A stretch of 64,000 nt of DNA, taken from NCBI RefSeq assembly GCF_003390935.1, contig NZ_QNQZ01000002.1:124001-188000 (forward strand), given 5' to 3'. The DNA is from Lewinella sp. IMCC34191. GTDB lineage: Bacteria; Bacteroidota; Bacteroidia; Chitinophagales; Saprospiraceae. The notes beneath the pieces are model-generated. The model had not been told where the DNA came from. It was given only the letters and a program-made list of their open reading frames with translations, and searched no databases. Below are positions 55,231 through 64,000 of the stretch, in pieces (the first letter of the stretch is position 1; each line of letters starts with the position of its first letter). Position numbers and translations under genes: made by a program.

Positions 55231-58170
55231 TCAGTAGGTTTCTTTGGGAATGAATTTGTATTCGACGCCGACGGTCGCGGTGGTTCCGTACGTGGCCCGG
55301 TTGGTTTCGAAGCGGGGGCCGCGGAAGAAGGTCACGTCCTGCTGGTTGGTCAGGTTGTTGAGGTTCAGAAAGACATTGACGCGACGGTTAAAGCGGTACT
55401 TGATGGCCGCATCCATGCGCCAGAAGCTGTCGTCGTAGCTGTCTTTGTCCGCGATGGAACTGTAGCCGGTAATCTTGCTGCCCTGGTAGGCGGCGGAGAC
55501 GCGGGCGGAAAGCCCGCCGATATCGTAGCCGAGCGAGGTATTCAGGATGGTTTCCGCCTGCCCGATAAGGTTGGTTTCTCGCTGAAAGGTGAAGGCGTTC
55601 ACCTGGCAACGGGGGCGTCCGCCCACGACCACGCATTCGGTCTCCTCCCGAAAGGAGTTAATGGTGGTATTGCTGTAGAGCAGGGCGTAATTGAAATTGA
55701 ATAGGAGGCCGTCAAAGGGCTGGGGCAAAAAGCTCAGGCGAGACTGCACGTCTACCTCCACCCCGTACACCTTCGAGTCCGGCGAGCTGGAGAAGGAGGT
55801 CAGTTCGGCCCCGATGAAGCCGGTCGGAGGCAGGCCGTTAGCCACCGCGATGCTGTCGTTATTGACGCCCAGCGTGACGGGGTAGAAGGCGTCCCGGATC
55901 TGCTTGTAAAAACCGCCGACGCTGAACAGCCCGAGTTCGCCGGAATAGGCCGTCAGGAAGAGGTCGTAGTTGCGCGACACGGAGGGGCCGAGGTCGGGAT
56001 TTCCCCGATCGATCGTCAGATCGCCGTTGCGGTTGACCAGCGTTGCCGGTACGATGTAATTGAAGTCGGGGCGGGCGAGGGTCGTGCTGTAGGAAGCGCG
56101 GACGTCAAACCAGTCGAGCGGCTGATATTTGAGGTGGAGGTGCGGCAGTAGCTCCCCGTAGGTCGTGGTCGCCGTGCGGGGGTCGCGGGCCCCGCTCTGT
56201 CCCCAGTCGCCGTTGAGATCGGCGAAGATGCCGTTGTAGGTGTTGTCGTTGTATTCGTACCGGAGGCCGGGAATGACCGTCAGCCACTCGCCCACGTTGA
56301 ATTTGAACATGGCGTAACCGGCGGTGACGTTTTCCTGAAGATCGAAGTTGTTGGTTACCCCGAAGAAATCCTGGGGGTAGGTCTCGCTGAAGAGATCGTT
56401 GAACCGGCGCAAAATGGCTTCGTCAAAGGGGTAGATAATGTCCCGGGAGGTACCGGAGTTATCTTCCAGGCTCAGGGTAGCTTCGTCGGACAGGAAGTTC
56501 TCGATACCGAGGTAGGTGCGCCCACTGGGATCGATACCCGTGGCGCCCACGGGGTTCCCGTTAAGCGCGTCCCAGGTACTGTTGTCCCGCAGGTAAAAGA
56601 TCTTATCGTAGAACGCTTCGTAATCCCGTTCCTTTCGGGTCCGCCGCAACTTGCCGCCGAATTTGAAGGACGCCCGGACCTTATCCCCCAAGCTGAAGGG
56701 AACCGTAAAGTCGGCAAAGACCGTAGCGATGTCCTCCTCGTTTCCGGTATCGGTGTAATTAGCCCCTGTAAGAAACGTCCGGTCCGCCGGGGCATTGATG
56801 AAGTTGTAGATCCGGGTAGGATCCCGGCGGTTTTCGAGAAAGCCTTCGGTAAAGCTGTTACCCTCGGTGCGGAAATCGAACTCGATATTGAGCGGGGTCT
56901 CCCCTACCGTCTGGCTGTAACTGGCGCCCCATTCCACGTTCAGGAAGCGCAGCCGATGGCGGGCGGAGAGCGAAGCGGAATACAGGCTGATCTGACTCTC
57001 GCGGATCACCGGACGAAAGCTGGAGGTGACATCCTCGATATTAAAGCTCTCCCGGTGGTTAAATTCATCGCGGGTCGTACGGGAAAAAATGCCCAGCAGG
57101 GTCACGTCGGTCGTTTTGCCGAAAGCGTAATCAAAGCCTAGGCTACCGTTGTAGCGTCGGCGCACCTCCTGCTCCCGGCGTAGCGTGAGCGAGTTGGCCT
57201 GCTGATCAAAAATGTTGAGCATCGTATCGATGATGGCGTCCCGCCGGTCGCCCCAACCCTGCCCGACGGAGTAGCTCCCCCGGTTAAAGCGCTCCACGTT
57301 CGCGGTACCGATAATGCCTAACCGGTCGTCGAAGACCCGCCGGCTGAAGGAACCGGTAAATTTGTAATCCCGAAATTGACCCGCTAGGTCGTTATATCCC
57401 CCGATGGCCTTCAGGGAGGCACGCGGGCGGTCGTCGGCCTTCAGAATATTGAGGTTGATCGTTCCCCCGAGCGCATCCCCGTCCATATCCGGCGTCGGGC
57501 TTTTGAAGAGCTCTATTCCCGAGAGCAGTTCCGGAGAGATGAGGGAAAGGTCAACGGAGCGGTCAGTGCCGGAAGTCGACGGCAGGCGCGTACCGTTAAT
57601 GTTGATGGCGGTGAACTTCGGGTCCAGTCCCCGGACAACCACTTTGGAACCTTCTCCACCGTTCCGGTTGATCGCTACTCCCGGAAGACGGGATATAGCC
57701 TCGGCGGCGTTCACGTCGGGCAGTTCCTTGATCTTATCTCCGGAGACGAAATTGGCGATGGCGTCCGCCTTCAGCTGCTGGTTGATCGCTTTGGCCTGCC
57801 CCAGTAACTGCGCGGTCACGATAACCTCCTGCCCCATGACGACCGATCCGCCGAGCGCGGCGTCCAGGGTGATCATCTCACCCGCTACTACCGTCACGGG
57901 CAGGGCCTGGGTTGCGAAGCCGACGTACGACACCATGATCGTATCGTCCCCGGCGGGCAGGTCGGTTAGCAAATATGCGCCGTCGAGGTCGGTGACGGTG
58001 CCCAGCGTCGGATTGCTGGCCAGATATACGCTGGCACCGGGCAGGCTGGAGCCGTCGTCGGCACCCGTGATCACGCCCTCGATCGTTCCGGTCTGAGCCC
58101 GTGCTCCCGTAATTGCGGATAAGAAGCAGCAAATAATGAACACCGGTTTCAGCATAATCGACAGTTTCAA
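55231..58170 (-). CDS. TonB-dependent receptor with CarboxypepD_reg domain
   Basis: 979 residues (ATG at 58170; the ATG at 58155 would also give a signal peptide). Signal, then CarboxypepD_reg domain (GTIEGVITGADDGSSLPGASVYL), a plug with VIVTAQLLGQAKAINQQLKADAI, PDVNAAEAISRLPGVAINR and VVVRGLDPKFTAININGTRLP, then a 22-strand barrel ending TVGVEYKFIPKETY. The plug matches the long TonB receptors (TIGR01782 type) typical of polysaccharide uptake in Proteobacteria rather than SusC. It should import oligosaccharides released by the neighbouring lyases. It heads an operon with the beta-helix protein. A dyad lies 46 bp upstream. Confidence 0.92.
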   Translation of the reverse strand: MKLSIMLKPVFIICCFLSAITGARAQTGTIEGVITGADDGSSLPGASVYLASNPTLGTVTDLDGAYLLTDLPAGDDTIMVSYVGFATQALPVTVVAGEMITLDAALGGSVVMGQEVIVTAQLLGQAKAINQQLKADAIANFVSGDKIKELPDVNAAEAISRLPGVAINRNGGEGSKVVVRGLDPKFTAININGTRLPSTSGTDRSVDLSLISPELLSGIELFKSPTPDMDGDALGGTINLNILKADDRPRASLKAIGGYNDLAGQFRDYKFTGSFSRRVFDDRLGIIGTANVERFNRGSYSVGQGWGDRRDAIIDTMLNIFDQQANSLTLRREQEVRRRYNGSLGFDYAFGKTTDVTLLGIFSRTTRDEFNHRESFNIEDVTSSFRPVIRESQISLYSASLSARHRLRFLNVEWGASYSQTVGETPLNIEFDFRTEGNSFTEGFLENRRDPTRIYNFINAPADRTFLTGANYTDTGNEEDIATVFADFTVPFSLGDKVRASFKFGGKLRRTRKERDYEAFYDKIFYLRDNSTWDALNGNPVGATGIDPSGRTYLGIENFLSDEATLSLEDNSGTSRDIIYPFDEAILRRFNDLFSETYPQDFFGVTNNFDLQENVTAGYAMFKFNVGEWLTVIPGLRYEYNDNTYNGIFADLNGDWGQSGARDPRTATTTYGELLPHLHLKYQPLDWFDVRASYSTTLARPDFNYIVPATLVNRNGDLTIDRGNPDLGPSVSRNYDLFLTAYSGELGLFSVGGFYKQIRDAFYPVTLGVNNDSIAVANGLPPTGFIGAELTSFSSSPDSKVYGVEVDVQSRLSFLPQPFDGLLFNFNYALLYSNTTINSFREETECVVVGGRPRCQVNAFTFQRETNLIGQAETILNTSLGYDIGGLSARVSAAYQGSKITGYSSIADKDSYDDSFWRMDAAIKYRFNRRVNVFLNLNNLTNQQDVTFFRGPRFETNRATYGTTATVGVEYKFIPKETY

Positions 58171-58215
58171 AGCGACATATAAGGCGATCCGGGCCCCGCT
58201 TGCGGTATTCCGGAT

Positions 58216-58240
58216 AATTGATCAGCAATCTGGATCAATT
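58216..58240. promoter_or_regulatory. Candidate operator between the TonB receptor and lyase genes
   Basis: AATTGATC (58216-58223) and GATCAATT (58233-58240) form a perfect 8-bp inverted repeat with a 9-bp spacer, in the 205-bp divergent region. It is a good candidate for a site bound by the HTCS or another locus regulator; no proof. Confidence 0.5.
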
Positions 58241-58375
58241 GACGGAGAATATCATCCAAAGCCTGGGGGACAATCGTTAACTATTTGAATACCAAACACT
58301 TACATTCTATACGGCAGGGAAATTGTAGGCCCCTATGCAACAATAGAGCACCCGCGACATCCTACTTTTACGGGT

Positions 58376-59614
58376 ATGATTCCTGCACACACCCTCCCGC
58401 CCCGGACATCCGCCGGTTTTTCTCCCCACGCCCGGCTTCTCGCTTGCCTGTCAATGATTTGCTTATTCTTCGCCATCGGGTGCTCCCCTGCCTCCGCTCC
58501 CCCTTCCGGTAGCGAATTACAGAACGATGTGCAAGCCATCTCCCTTCCCTCGGCCATCGCCGCGGCGGACAGTTTCCTCGAACGAGAGCCGATACCGATC
58601 ACGCGGGAAATCAGCCCCCGCAGTGCCGGCGGCCCGCGTGATTTCTATTCCGAAGGGGATTACTGGTGGCCGGACCCCAATAGTCCGGAGGGTCCCTACG
58701 TGCGTCGCGACGGTGAGACCAATCCCGATAACTTCGTGGCCCACCGGCGCGCGATGGTCGATCTGTCGAAGGCCGTGGCCGCTCTCGTAGCCGCCTACGA
58801 GGAGACCGGTGACGAACGATATGCCGATCACGCTATGGAATACCTGCGTACCTGGTTCGTCGATCCGGAAACCAGCATGACGCCTCACCTGCTCTACGCC
58901 CAGGCCATCAAGGGCAGGGTCACCGGACGCGGCATCGGCATCATCGACACCATTCACCTCATCGAGGTAGCCAAAGCCGTCGCCGTGCTCCGGCAAAAAG
59001 GCTATTTACAGGGAGGAGATCAATCGGCCGTAGTAGGCTGGTTCGAGGATTATCTGAACTGGATGGTCACCCACCCCTATGGCCACGACGAGCGCGATCA
59101 CGGGAACAACCACAGCACCTGGTACGCCGCCCAGGTAGCCGCCTTCGCCAGCCTGACGGGCAACCAGGCTCAGTTGGATTCCACCCGCACGCTCTTCAAG
59201 CGCATGATCGACCGGCAGATGAACGACGAGGGTGGTTTCACCGACGAACTCGGGCGCACCAAGCCCTATATCTACTCACTTTTTATCCTGGAAGGCTATT
59301 CCGTGCTGGCCGAATACGCCTCTACTCCCAAGGACGATCTATGGACCTACGAAGGCACCCACGGCAGTCTGCGCGACGGCTGGGCGTTTATGCTGCCCTA
59401 CATTAAAGATAAGTCGGCCTGGCCCTATCCACCCGACGTAATGCACTTCGACGAGGTACCCATCCAATCGGTAGGGCTGCTACTGGCCGCCCGGGCCTAC
59501 GACGATCCGCAAATGCTTCAGCTGTGGGAAGACCTGGACCCCACCCAGCGATCGGCGGAAATCGCACGTAATTTTCCACTGCGACAGCCGATCCTCTGGG
59601 GGGAGCCCGGATAG
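58376..59614 (+). CDS. Alginate_lyase-family (PL5/PL38-like) lipoprotein
   Basis: 412 residues. A long basic N-terminus leads into LLACLSMICLFFAIGCSPAS, a lipoprotein signal, so the enzyme is membrane anchored. The (alpha/alpha) toroid fold of the alginate_lyase family is seen: YWWPDPNSPEGPYVRRDGETNP, HLLYAQAIKGRVTGRGIGIID, and the catalytic-site strip DHGNNHSTWYAAQV (NNH.TWY, the conserved N-H-Y group) with GRTKPYIYS further on. This family cuts uronic-acid polymers (alginate, glucuronan and relatives) by beta-elimination. The presence of a GH2 and a second paralogue favours a glucuronate-rich substrate, but that is inference. It is divergent from the TonB receptor. Confidence 0.88.
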   Translation: MIPAHTLPPRTSAGFSPHARLLACLSMICLFFAIGCSPASAPPSGSELQNDVQAISLPSAIAAADSFLEREPIPITREISPRSAGGPRDFYSEGDYWWPDPNSPEGPYVRRDGETNPDNFVAHRRAMVDLSKAVAALVAAYEETGDERYADHAMEYLRTWFVDPETSMTPHLLYAQAIKGRVTGRGIGIIDTIHLIEVAKAVAVLRQKGYLQGGDQSAVVGWFEDYLNWMVTHPYGHDERDHGNNHSTWYAAQVAAFASLTGNQAQLDSTRTLFKRMIDRQMNDEGGFTDELGRTKPYIYSLFILEGYSVLAEYASTPKDDLWTYEGTHGSLRDGWAFMLPYIKDKSAWPYPPDVMHFDEVPIQSVGLLLAARAYDDPQMLQLWEDLDPTQRSAEIARNFPLRQPILWGEPG

Positions 59615-59625
59615 GTCAGCGCGAA

Positions 59626-62600
59626 TTACTGCTTAACGAATCGGCTTATCCCGGTCGCACCGTCGTCGCCGCGCAACTGGAGAAAATAAACGCCGGCGGG
59701 AAGCGTACGTACATCAATGAATCGATCGGAGTCGGTCACCCGGCCACGGCGTAACTGCTGCCCGGCTGCGCTGACGACGAGATAGCGATAAGTTTCCCTG
59801 CTGGGAAGCCCCTTTACCACCAGGCGGTCAGAAGCAGGATTGGGAAACAATTGCGGCGAGAAAACCGCCTGATTACCCACGCTACTCGGCGGGGCCGGCA
59901 ACCAAAGATCGCTGGGAGGAGCCATCCCCTCCCCCTCGCCCGGCCCGAAAGCGCCATTGGGATTCACGGCGATGTAATCGAAGCAGGCTCCGTAATCGGT
60001 TCCACCCGCCCGGCCGATATCGAGGTAGGTGTTATCGGTCGTTTCATCACTGGCGTAGGATCCAAAGGGGGTAGCCTCCTCATCCAGGTAGACGGTCGTG
60101 AGCATGGGCTCGCCGGCTTGGGGATTATTCTGGAAGGTGATGCGCAGTACATGAAAGGTGCCATCGTCCCAGTAGCCTTCGGGGAAATTCACCTCGGGAT
60201 CGTCAATGGTTCGCTCGAATTTGAGGGTCGACCGGTTTATGCGTAGTTTTTGCCGCCAGCCGAGGCCGAAGAATTCGACGTAGGCGATGTTGCTGGTCTC
60301 CGGTAATGCCCGCAGCCGCAGCAGGACGGTGGTTTCCTCCCCCTCGTCCTGGCGGTAGCGCCAGCGGTAGTTGTTGTTGTCTCCCTCCTTCGGTCCGGAA
60401 AAGTAGCAGTAGGCATTGTTGCCCGCCTCGCCCATTACCGGAGCTACGGAATCCAATCCGACCATTTCCAGATTGGTGTCGAATTCAAAAAATTGCGGCG
60501 CCTCTACCTCCGGGCGAGCGTGACCCCGGGCTACCTCCCACGGTCCGTCGTCGGCCCGCTCCAGTGTCGTGAATTGCATGACCTGACCGGGGGTTTCGCC
60601 CTGCGCGTTCACACTCGCGATGCGGTAATAGTAGGTGGTGGCTTCGGAAAGTTCCGGCGTATAGCTGTTTGTCGCGACCGTCGTATCGAGGACCAGCTCG
60701 TCCTGCGAGGTCCCCAGGTAGACCCGGTAGGTATCGGCACCGTCCACCCCGTCCCAGACAATTGGCATGTAGAGGGGCACGTCGACGGATCCGTCCAGCG
60801 GCAGGGATTGGCTTACGGCCAGCGCGGCGTCACCGGCCAGGTCGACCGGTAGCATGGAAGCAAGACCGCTCTCCGGGGCATAAGCACCCGAAGCGTTGAC
60901 AGCCAGGTAATCGAAGCAGGCACCGTAATCGGTGCTCCCCGCCCTTCCGAAGTCGATGAAGGAGTTGTCACTCGTTTCGTCACTCGCGAAGGGGCCACCG
61001 AAGGGCGTGGGATCCTCATCCAGGTACACCGTCGTGATCATCGGCTCTCCACTCGTCGGGTTGTTTTGAAAGGTAACGCGGAGCGTGTGGACGGCCCCAT
61101 CGTCCCAGTAGCCGTCGGGGAAGGCAACTTCGGGGTCGTCAGTGGTTCGTTCGAAGCGGATGGTCGAGCGGTTGACCCGGAGCTTCTGCCGCCAGCCCAG
61201 TCCGTAGAATTCGATGTAGGTGATATTATTGACGTCGGAAAGCGCGGCAAGACGCACGACGACGGTCGTTTCGTCCTCGGCCTCCTGCCGGTAGCGCCAG
61301 CGGTAGTTACCGTTGTCCCCCTCCTTCGGTCCGGAGAAGTAGCAGTAGGCGTTGTTACCATCGCGGTCGTTCAGCCGGGCTACGGAATCGATCTGCAGGG
61401 TCGTCAGATTCGTATTAAGCTCAAAGAACTGAGGGGCCTCCACTTCAGGACGGGCGTGACCGCGAGCCACGTCCCATTCTCCGTCATCCGGGTTTTGGAG
61501 GGTCGTGAAGGATTGGATATCGGTACGGGATTCTCCCCGCTCGTTGACGCTGCCCACCTGAAAGTAATACGTGGTACCGGCGGCCAATTCGGGGCGGTAG
61601 CCGGTCGTCGTTATCGTGGTATCCAGACTCAGCTCCGTGGGGCTCGTACCCAGGTATACCCGGTAAGCGGTCGCCGCGGGGCTGCCGGTCCAAACGATGG
61701 GCATAAACAGCGGAACGGATTCGGATCCGTCCAGGGGCAGCACGTCCGTGACTGCGTCCGCGGCGGCGTCCCCCAGATCTATTAAGGACGGACAAGCAGC
61801 AAGGGATGTCTCCGAGGAACAGAAACTGGCAAAGCGGACGACTTCGTCCTTCAGGCCGGCCGCCTCGCTGTAGGACCGGTAAATGCCCCACTTGGGCCGG
61901 TTGATCAGACCGCCTTCGTCCGGGGCACCCCGCCACAGGTCAATGTCATTGCTGGTATAGAGTAGTATCGGAAGACCGGTTTCGACATCCCGAATAGAGA
62001 CATCCAGCTCTCCGTCGTTGGCGTGGACCTGCCGCATCGTTACTTCTACCCAGTGGCCCGTGAAGCGGTCGAGCGGTGCGTCGCTCAGTCGGCCCAGCGT
62101 GCCGCTCGGATTCCCGGCTCCCCCATTGTGCAGTAACTCCACCCGGGAGGTACGGGCGGTCAGGGTGAGAATGGGGAATCCGGAGTCCGATCCGCCGGCG
62201 GCTTTATTCTGGAAGAGGTGGTTAAAACTGCTGGCGCCGACGAAGTCCTCGGCCAGGCGGAATTGCCAGCGGTAGTAGGACGTATCGCCGTACGCGTGTT
62301 CGAGTTCCGGGTCGCTCTGGCCGCTTGGCCCGCCCTTGATCTCGATGCGGGCCCGGTCGAAGACCAGACAACGGTCATTATCCTCCGGCAAGTGGGAGAA
62401 AAACTCGAATACGTTCTGCCCCAGTTCGGCATCCGCGGCCTGGAGGATATGGTCGCCGAAGGACGCATGGTTACCCGGGCCGTCACCGGCGCAGTCGGGA
62501 CTGCTATCATCCGGGCCTTCGATACCAAAGCCGGCGGCGGAGATCACCGGATAGGCGCTTCCGGAGTCATCCACGGCGGAGAGTACCGCCTGCCCGTGTG

Positions 62601-62658
62601 CGGGTAGAGCCCACAGTGCTAGGGCAAACAGAAATAGGTAGGGTAGCATTCTTGTCAT
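59626..62658 (-). CDS. Large sorted protein: lyase-like jelly roll plus duplicated FnIII/LamG-like modules
   Basis: 1010 residues. Signal peptide MTRMLPYLFLFALALWALPAHGQ. Residues 25-290 resemble a polysaccharide-lyase jelly roll of the heparin-lyase-I/PL20 type (FDRARIEIKGGPSGQ, YYRWQFRLAEDF, FNHLFQNKAAGGSDSGFPILTL, WVEVTMRQVH, PKWGIYRSYS). Two copies of a FnIII plus concanavalin-like module of about 310 residues follow (near 300-610 and 615-915); both contain VARGHARPEVEAPQFFE, NNAYCYFSGPKEGDN and YGACFDY. The end (LFPNPASDRLVVKGLPSRET to ISRFVKQ) is a type A sorting domain. Expected to be secreted and attached to the surface, cutting or binding a polyuronate. It converges on the alginate_lyase gene. 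Confidence 0.8.
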   Translation of the reverse strand: MTRMLPYLFLFALALWALPAHGQAVLSAVDDSGSAYPVISAAGFGIEGPDDSSPDCAGDGPGNHASFGDHILQAADAELGQNVFEFFSHLPEDNDRCLVFDRARIEIKGGPSGQSDPELEHAYGDTSYYRWQFRLAEDFVGASSFNHLFQNKAAGGSDSGFPILTLTARTSRVELLHNGGAGNPSGTLGRLSDAPLDRFTGHWVEVTMRQVHANDGELDVSIRDVETGLPILLYTSNDIDLWRGAPDEGGLINRPKWGIYRSYSEAAGLKDEVVRFASFCSSETSLAACPSLIDLGDAAADAVTDVLPLDGSESVPLFMPIVWTGSPAATAYRVYLGTSPTELSLDTTITTTGYRPELAAGTTYYFQVGSVNERGESRTDIQSFTTLQNPDDGEWDVARGHARPEVEAPQFFELNTNLTTLQIDSVARLNDRDGNNAYCYFSGPKEGDNGNYRWRYRQEAEDETTVVVRLAALSDVNNITYIEFYGLGWRQKLRVNRSTIRFERTTDDPEVAFPDGYWDDGAVHTLRVTFQNNPTSGEPMITTVYLDEDPTPFGGPFASDETSDNSFIDFGRAGSTDYGACFDYLAVNASGAYAPESGLASMLPVDLAGDAALAVSQSLPLDGSVDVPLYMPIVWDGVDGADTYRVYLGTSQDELVLDTTVATNSYTPELSEATTYYYRIASVNAQGETPGQVMQFTTLERADDGPWEVARGHARPEVEAPQFFEFDTNLEMVGLDSVAPVMGEAGNNAYCYFSGPKEGDNNNYRWRYRQDEGEETTVLLRLRALPETSNIAYVEFFGLGWRQKLRINRSTLKFERTIDDPEVNFPEGYWDDGTFHVLRITFQNNPQAGEPMLTTVYLDEEATPFGSYASDETTDNTYLDIGRAGGTDYGACFDYIAVNPNGAFGPGEGEGMAPPSDLWLPAPPSSVGNQAVFSPQLFPNPASDRLVVKGLPSRETYRYLVVSAAGQQLRRGRVTDSDRFIDVRTLPAGVYFLQLRGDDGATGISRFVKQ

Positions 62659-62742
62659 GATCGAGTTTACTTCAATAGGGTGTGTACTAATTCGGGTCCG
62701 CCCATCTGTCGGGCACCGGAAAATCTGCCGCGAATAGGGTCC

Positions 62743-64000
62743 CTAGCGTGCCCCGGGGCAGGGATACAGTAGTCGCTGGAGGCTAGAATCCGATCGCGCA
62801 CCGCGCATCGCCTCCGAGCAGTAATCCGGTTCATCCATTTGACTGCCCGCCCGCAGGAACTGCCCCCGCAACTCCCGCCGCACCTCGGCCAGATCACCGA
62901 GCTGTGGATATGTCCACTCCCGCTCGCCCAGCGCGTAGGGGCGGAGGTAGGCGTAAGCATCCGGTAGCCCAACCCCCTCCTCGTCTTGGTAATTCCACAG
63001 GTCGATCCCCATACGCTTTCCGTGGTAAGCCAGGATCGTCAGCCCCTCCAGGTTCATGGTGCTGTAGCTGAGCGATTTGGTACGGGCGATTTCTTCCGGT
63101 TGGCTTCCGTCAGCCGCCAGGTGAGCGGCAATCCGGTCGGTCTTGGCGCGCTCGAGGACCGCACCGGCTTCCTCCTGGCGGTCCAGGTACCGCAGCATGC
63201 TGACGAGCTGGACGTCGTACCAGGTTCCGTGGTTGTTGTGCCGGCTGCCCTCTTCCCGGCCCAGCTCGCTACTTACGAGCCAGTCCGTATAGTCGCTTAT
63301 CCAGCTGGTAAAGCCTTCGCGCTCGGCGTCAGTCAATTCTCCGAGAAAGCCCAGTAGCTCCACCCCGGTGATCACCTCGGTGATCGCCCGAAATTCGATG
63401 ATGCCGTAGCAGCGACCATCGTTCCGGCCCGGAATGCCCTGGGCGTATTCCAGGTGGGGATGCATGCGGGTTTCCGGATCAAGGAACCAGGTCCGTAGTT
63501 GTTGCCGTGCCCGGTCGGCGTAGGCTTGCCGGTCGGAGAGATAGGCTGCCAGGCTAAGGTGGTAGAAGTTGCCGAACGCATTTCTTCGTGCGGTTACGTC
63601 GACGTCCAGGCCAGCCGTGCGGGGGTTTCTTTCTCCGTCGCGGCGGATCCAGGGAAGGCCGTCCTCCTTTTCCGGATCGGGCCACCAATAGGGAGCCAGG
63701 CTGAGGTAGTCGTGTTTGTCGCCACTGGGCGGTACCCCCGTTTTCTGCGTCACCGCGTAGAGGGGGGCATCGAGCAGGGAGTCGGCACGCCCGATCAATC
63801 GAGCGTACGCCGGCGCCCATCTTTCTACCTGCGCCCCGCCGCCCGCTTTTATTTCCGCCAGCAGGCGGCCGTCCAGATTGGTCAGTTCCGGTACCGGCAG
63901 ATCGGCTGCCGCGACCTCCCCGGAGGTGTTCGCGGCCGGGGTGCACCGGCATAGCGCAAGGAGCATCAAAGCCAACAGGAAGGCTATCAGGCGTGTCGAA
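62743..64000 (-). CDS. Second alginate_lyase-family lipoprotein, N-terminus off the right edge
   Basis: At least 419 residues. The reading frame stays open to the window edge: codons before the first internal start candidates still read as a signal (TRLIAFLLALMLLALCRC), so the true start lies beyond 64000 and the product is a lipoprotein. The body parallels the protein at 58376: YWWPDPEKEDGLPWIRRDGERNPRT, LEYAQGIPGRNDGRCYGIIE, RHNNHGTWYDVQLV with the same N-H-Y strip, then EEIARTKSLSYSTMNLEG. Probably a PL38- or PL5-like lyase acting on uronic-acid oligomers. It lies 84 bp upstream of the large sorted lyase-like gene on the same strand and may be co-transcribed. A near copy of the 17-bp motif falls in its early codons (63826-63842). 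Confidence 0.87.
   Translation of the reverse strand, partial: STRLIAFLLALMLLALCRCTPAANTSGEVAAADLPVPELTNLDGRLLAEIKAGGGAQVERWAPAYARLIGRADSLLDAPLYAVTQKTGVPPSGDKHDYLSLAPYWWPDPEKEDGLPWIRRDGERNPRTAGLDVDVTARRNAFGNFYHLSLAAYLSDRQAYADRARQQLRTWFLDPETRMHPHLEYAQGIPGRNDGRCYGIIEFRAITEVITGVELLGFLGELTDAEREGFTSWISDYTDWLVSSELGREEGSRHNNHGTWYDVQLVSMLRYLDRQEEAGAVLERAKTDRIAAHLAADGSQPEEIARTKSLSYSTMNLEGLTILAYHGKRMGIDLWNYQDEEGVGLPDAYAYLRPYALGEREWTYPQLGDLAEVRRELRGQFLRAGSQMDEPDYCSEAMRGARSDSSLQRLLYPCPGAR

Noticed and set aside
58376-58411. Alternative lyase start further downstream at the internal Met before the lipobox
   Set aside because: A start there would leave too short and uncharged an N-region; the upstream ATG gives basic residues before the hydrophobic core.

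Overview
The window comes from a GC-rich Bacteroidota chromosome, most likely a marine Saprospiria/Lewinella-type bacterium. The evidence is indirect but consistent: several secreted proteins end in type IX secretion sorting domains (type A and one type B/CHU_C), CarboxypepD_reg-like domains sit in front of outer-membrane barrels, and there is a hybrid two-component regulator of the kind that controls polysaccharide utilisation loci. No rRNA, tRNA, CRISPR array, transposase or phage gene was recognised.

Layout. 1-9.4 kb: the 5' part of a TrpB2-type tryptophan synthase beta gene cut by the left edge, a type B-sorted surface protein, a decayed trpB-like fragment, an outer-membrane beta-barrel receptor, a four-copy 138-bp tandem repeat, a DUF3298 lipoprotein and an erythromycin-esterase-like protein. 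9.5-25.7 kb: two genes of unknown function, a DUF1206 membrane protein, an ECF sigma/anti-sigma pair, an AsmA-like giant, a LuxR-type response regulator overlapping its TPR histidine kinase, a sorted surface protein, a CHAT-protease lipoprotein and an unknown gene. 25.8-34 kb: a large sorted surface protein, a BlaI/M56 regulatory pair with a visible dyad operator, and an overlapping pair made of a beta-propeller lipoprotein and an FG-GAP/ASPIC surface protein.

34.2-38.8 kb holds nrdB and nrdA (class I ribonucleotide reductase), split by a 549-bp element with 53-bp imperfect terminal inverted repeats that carries one four-helix-bundle gene. Upstream of nrdB is an AT-rich block with about eight DnaA-box-like 9-mers. 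38.8-42.8 kb is a tightly coupled three-gene minus-strand operon: a long protein made of 29-residue amphipathic repeats with a C-terminal HELCH metallopeptidase-like domain, a small caspase-fold (CHAT/C25-like) protein, and a lipoprotein. It is my best candidate for an undescribed system.

42.9-46.9 kb has a class C beta-lactamase-like serine hydrolase, a sorted protein, an esterase and a conserved unknown. 46.9-64 kb looks like a polyuronate-degradation locus: a hybrid two-component regulator, a GH2 enzyme, a beta-helix surface protein, a TonB-dependent receptor, two alginate_lyase-family proteins (the second cut by the right edge), and a large sorted protein with a lyase-like jelly-roll domain. 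No SusD homologue is seen.

A 17-bp motif (TACCTGCGCTCCGCCGC and close variants) recurs about nine times on both strands, mostly just upstream of genes or within signal-peptide codons, and in different reading frames.
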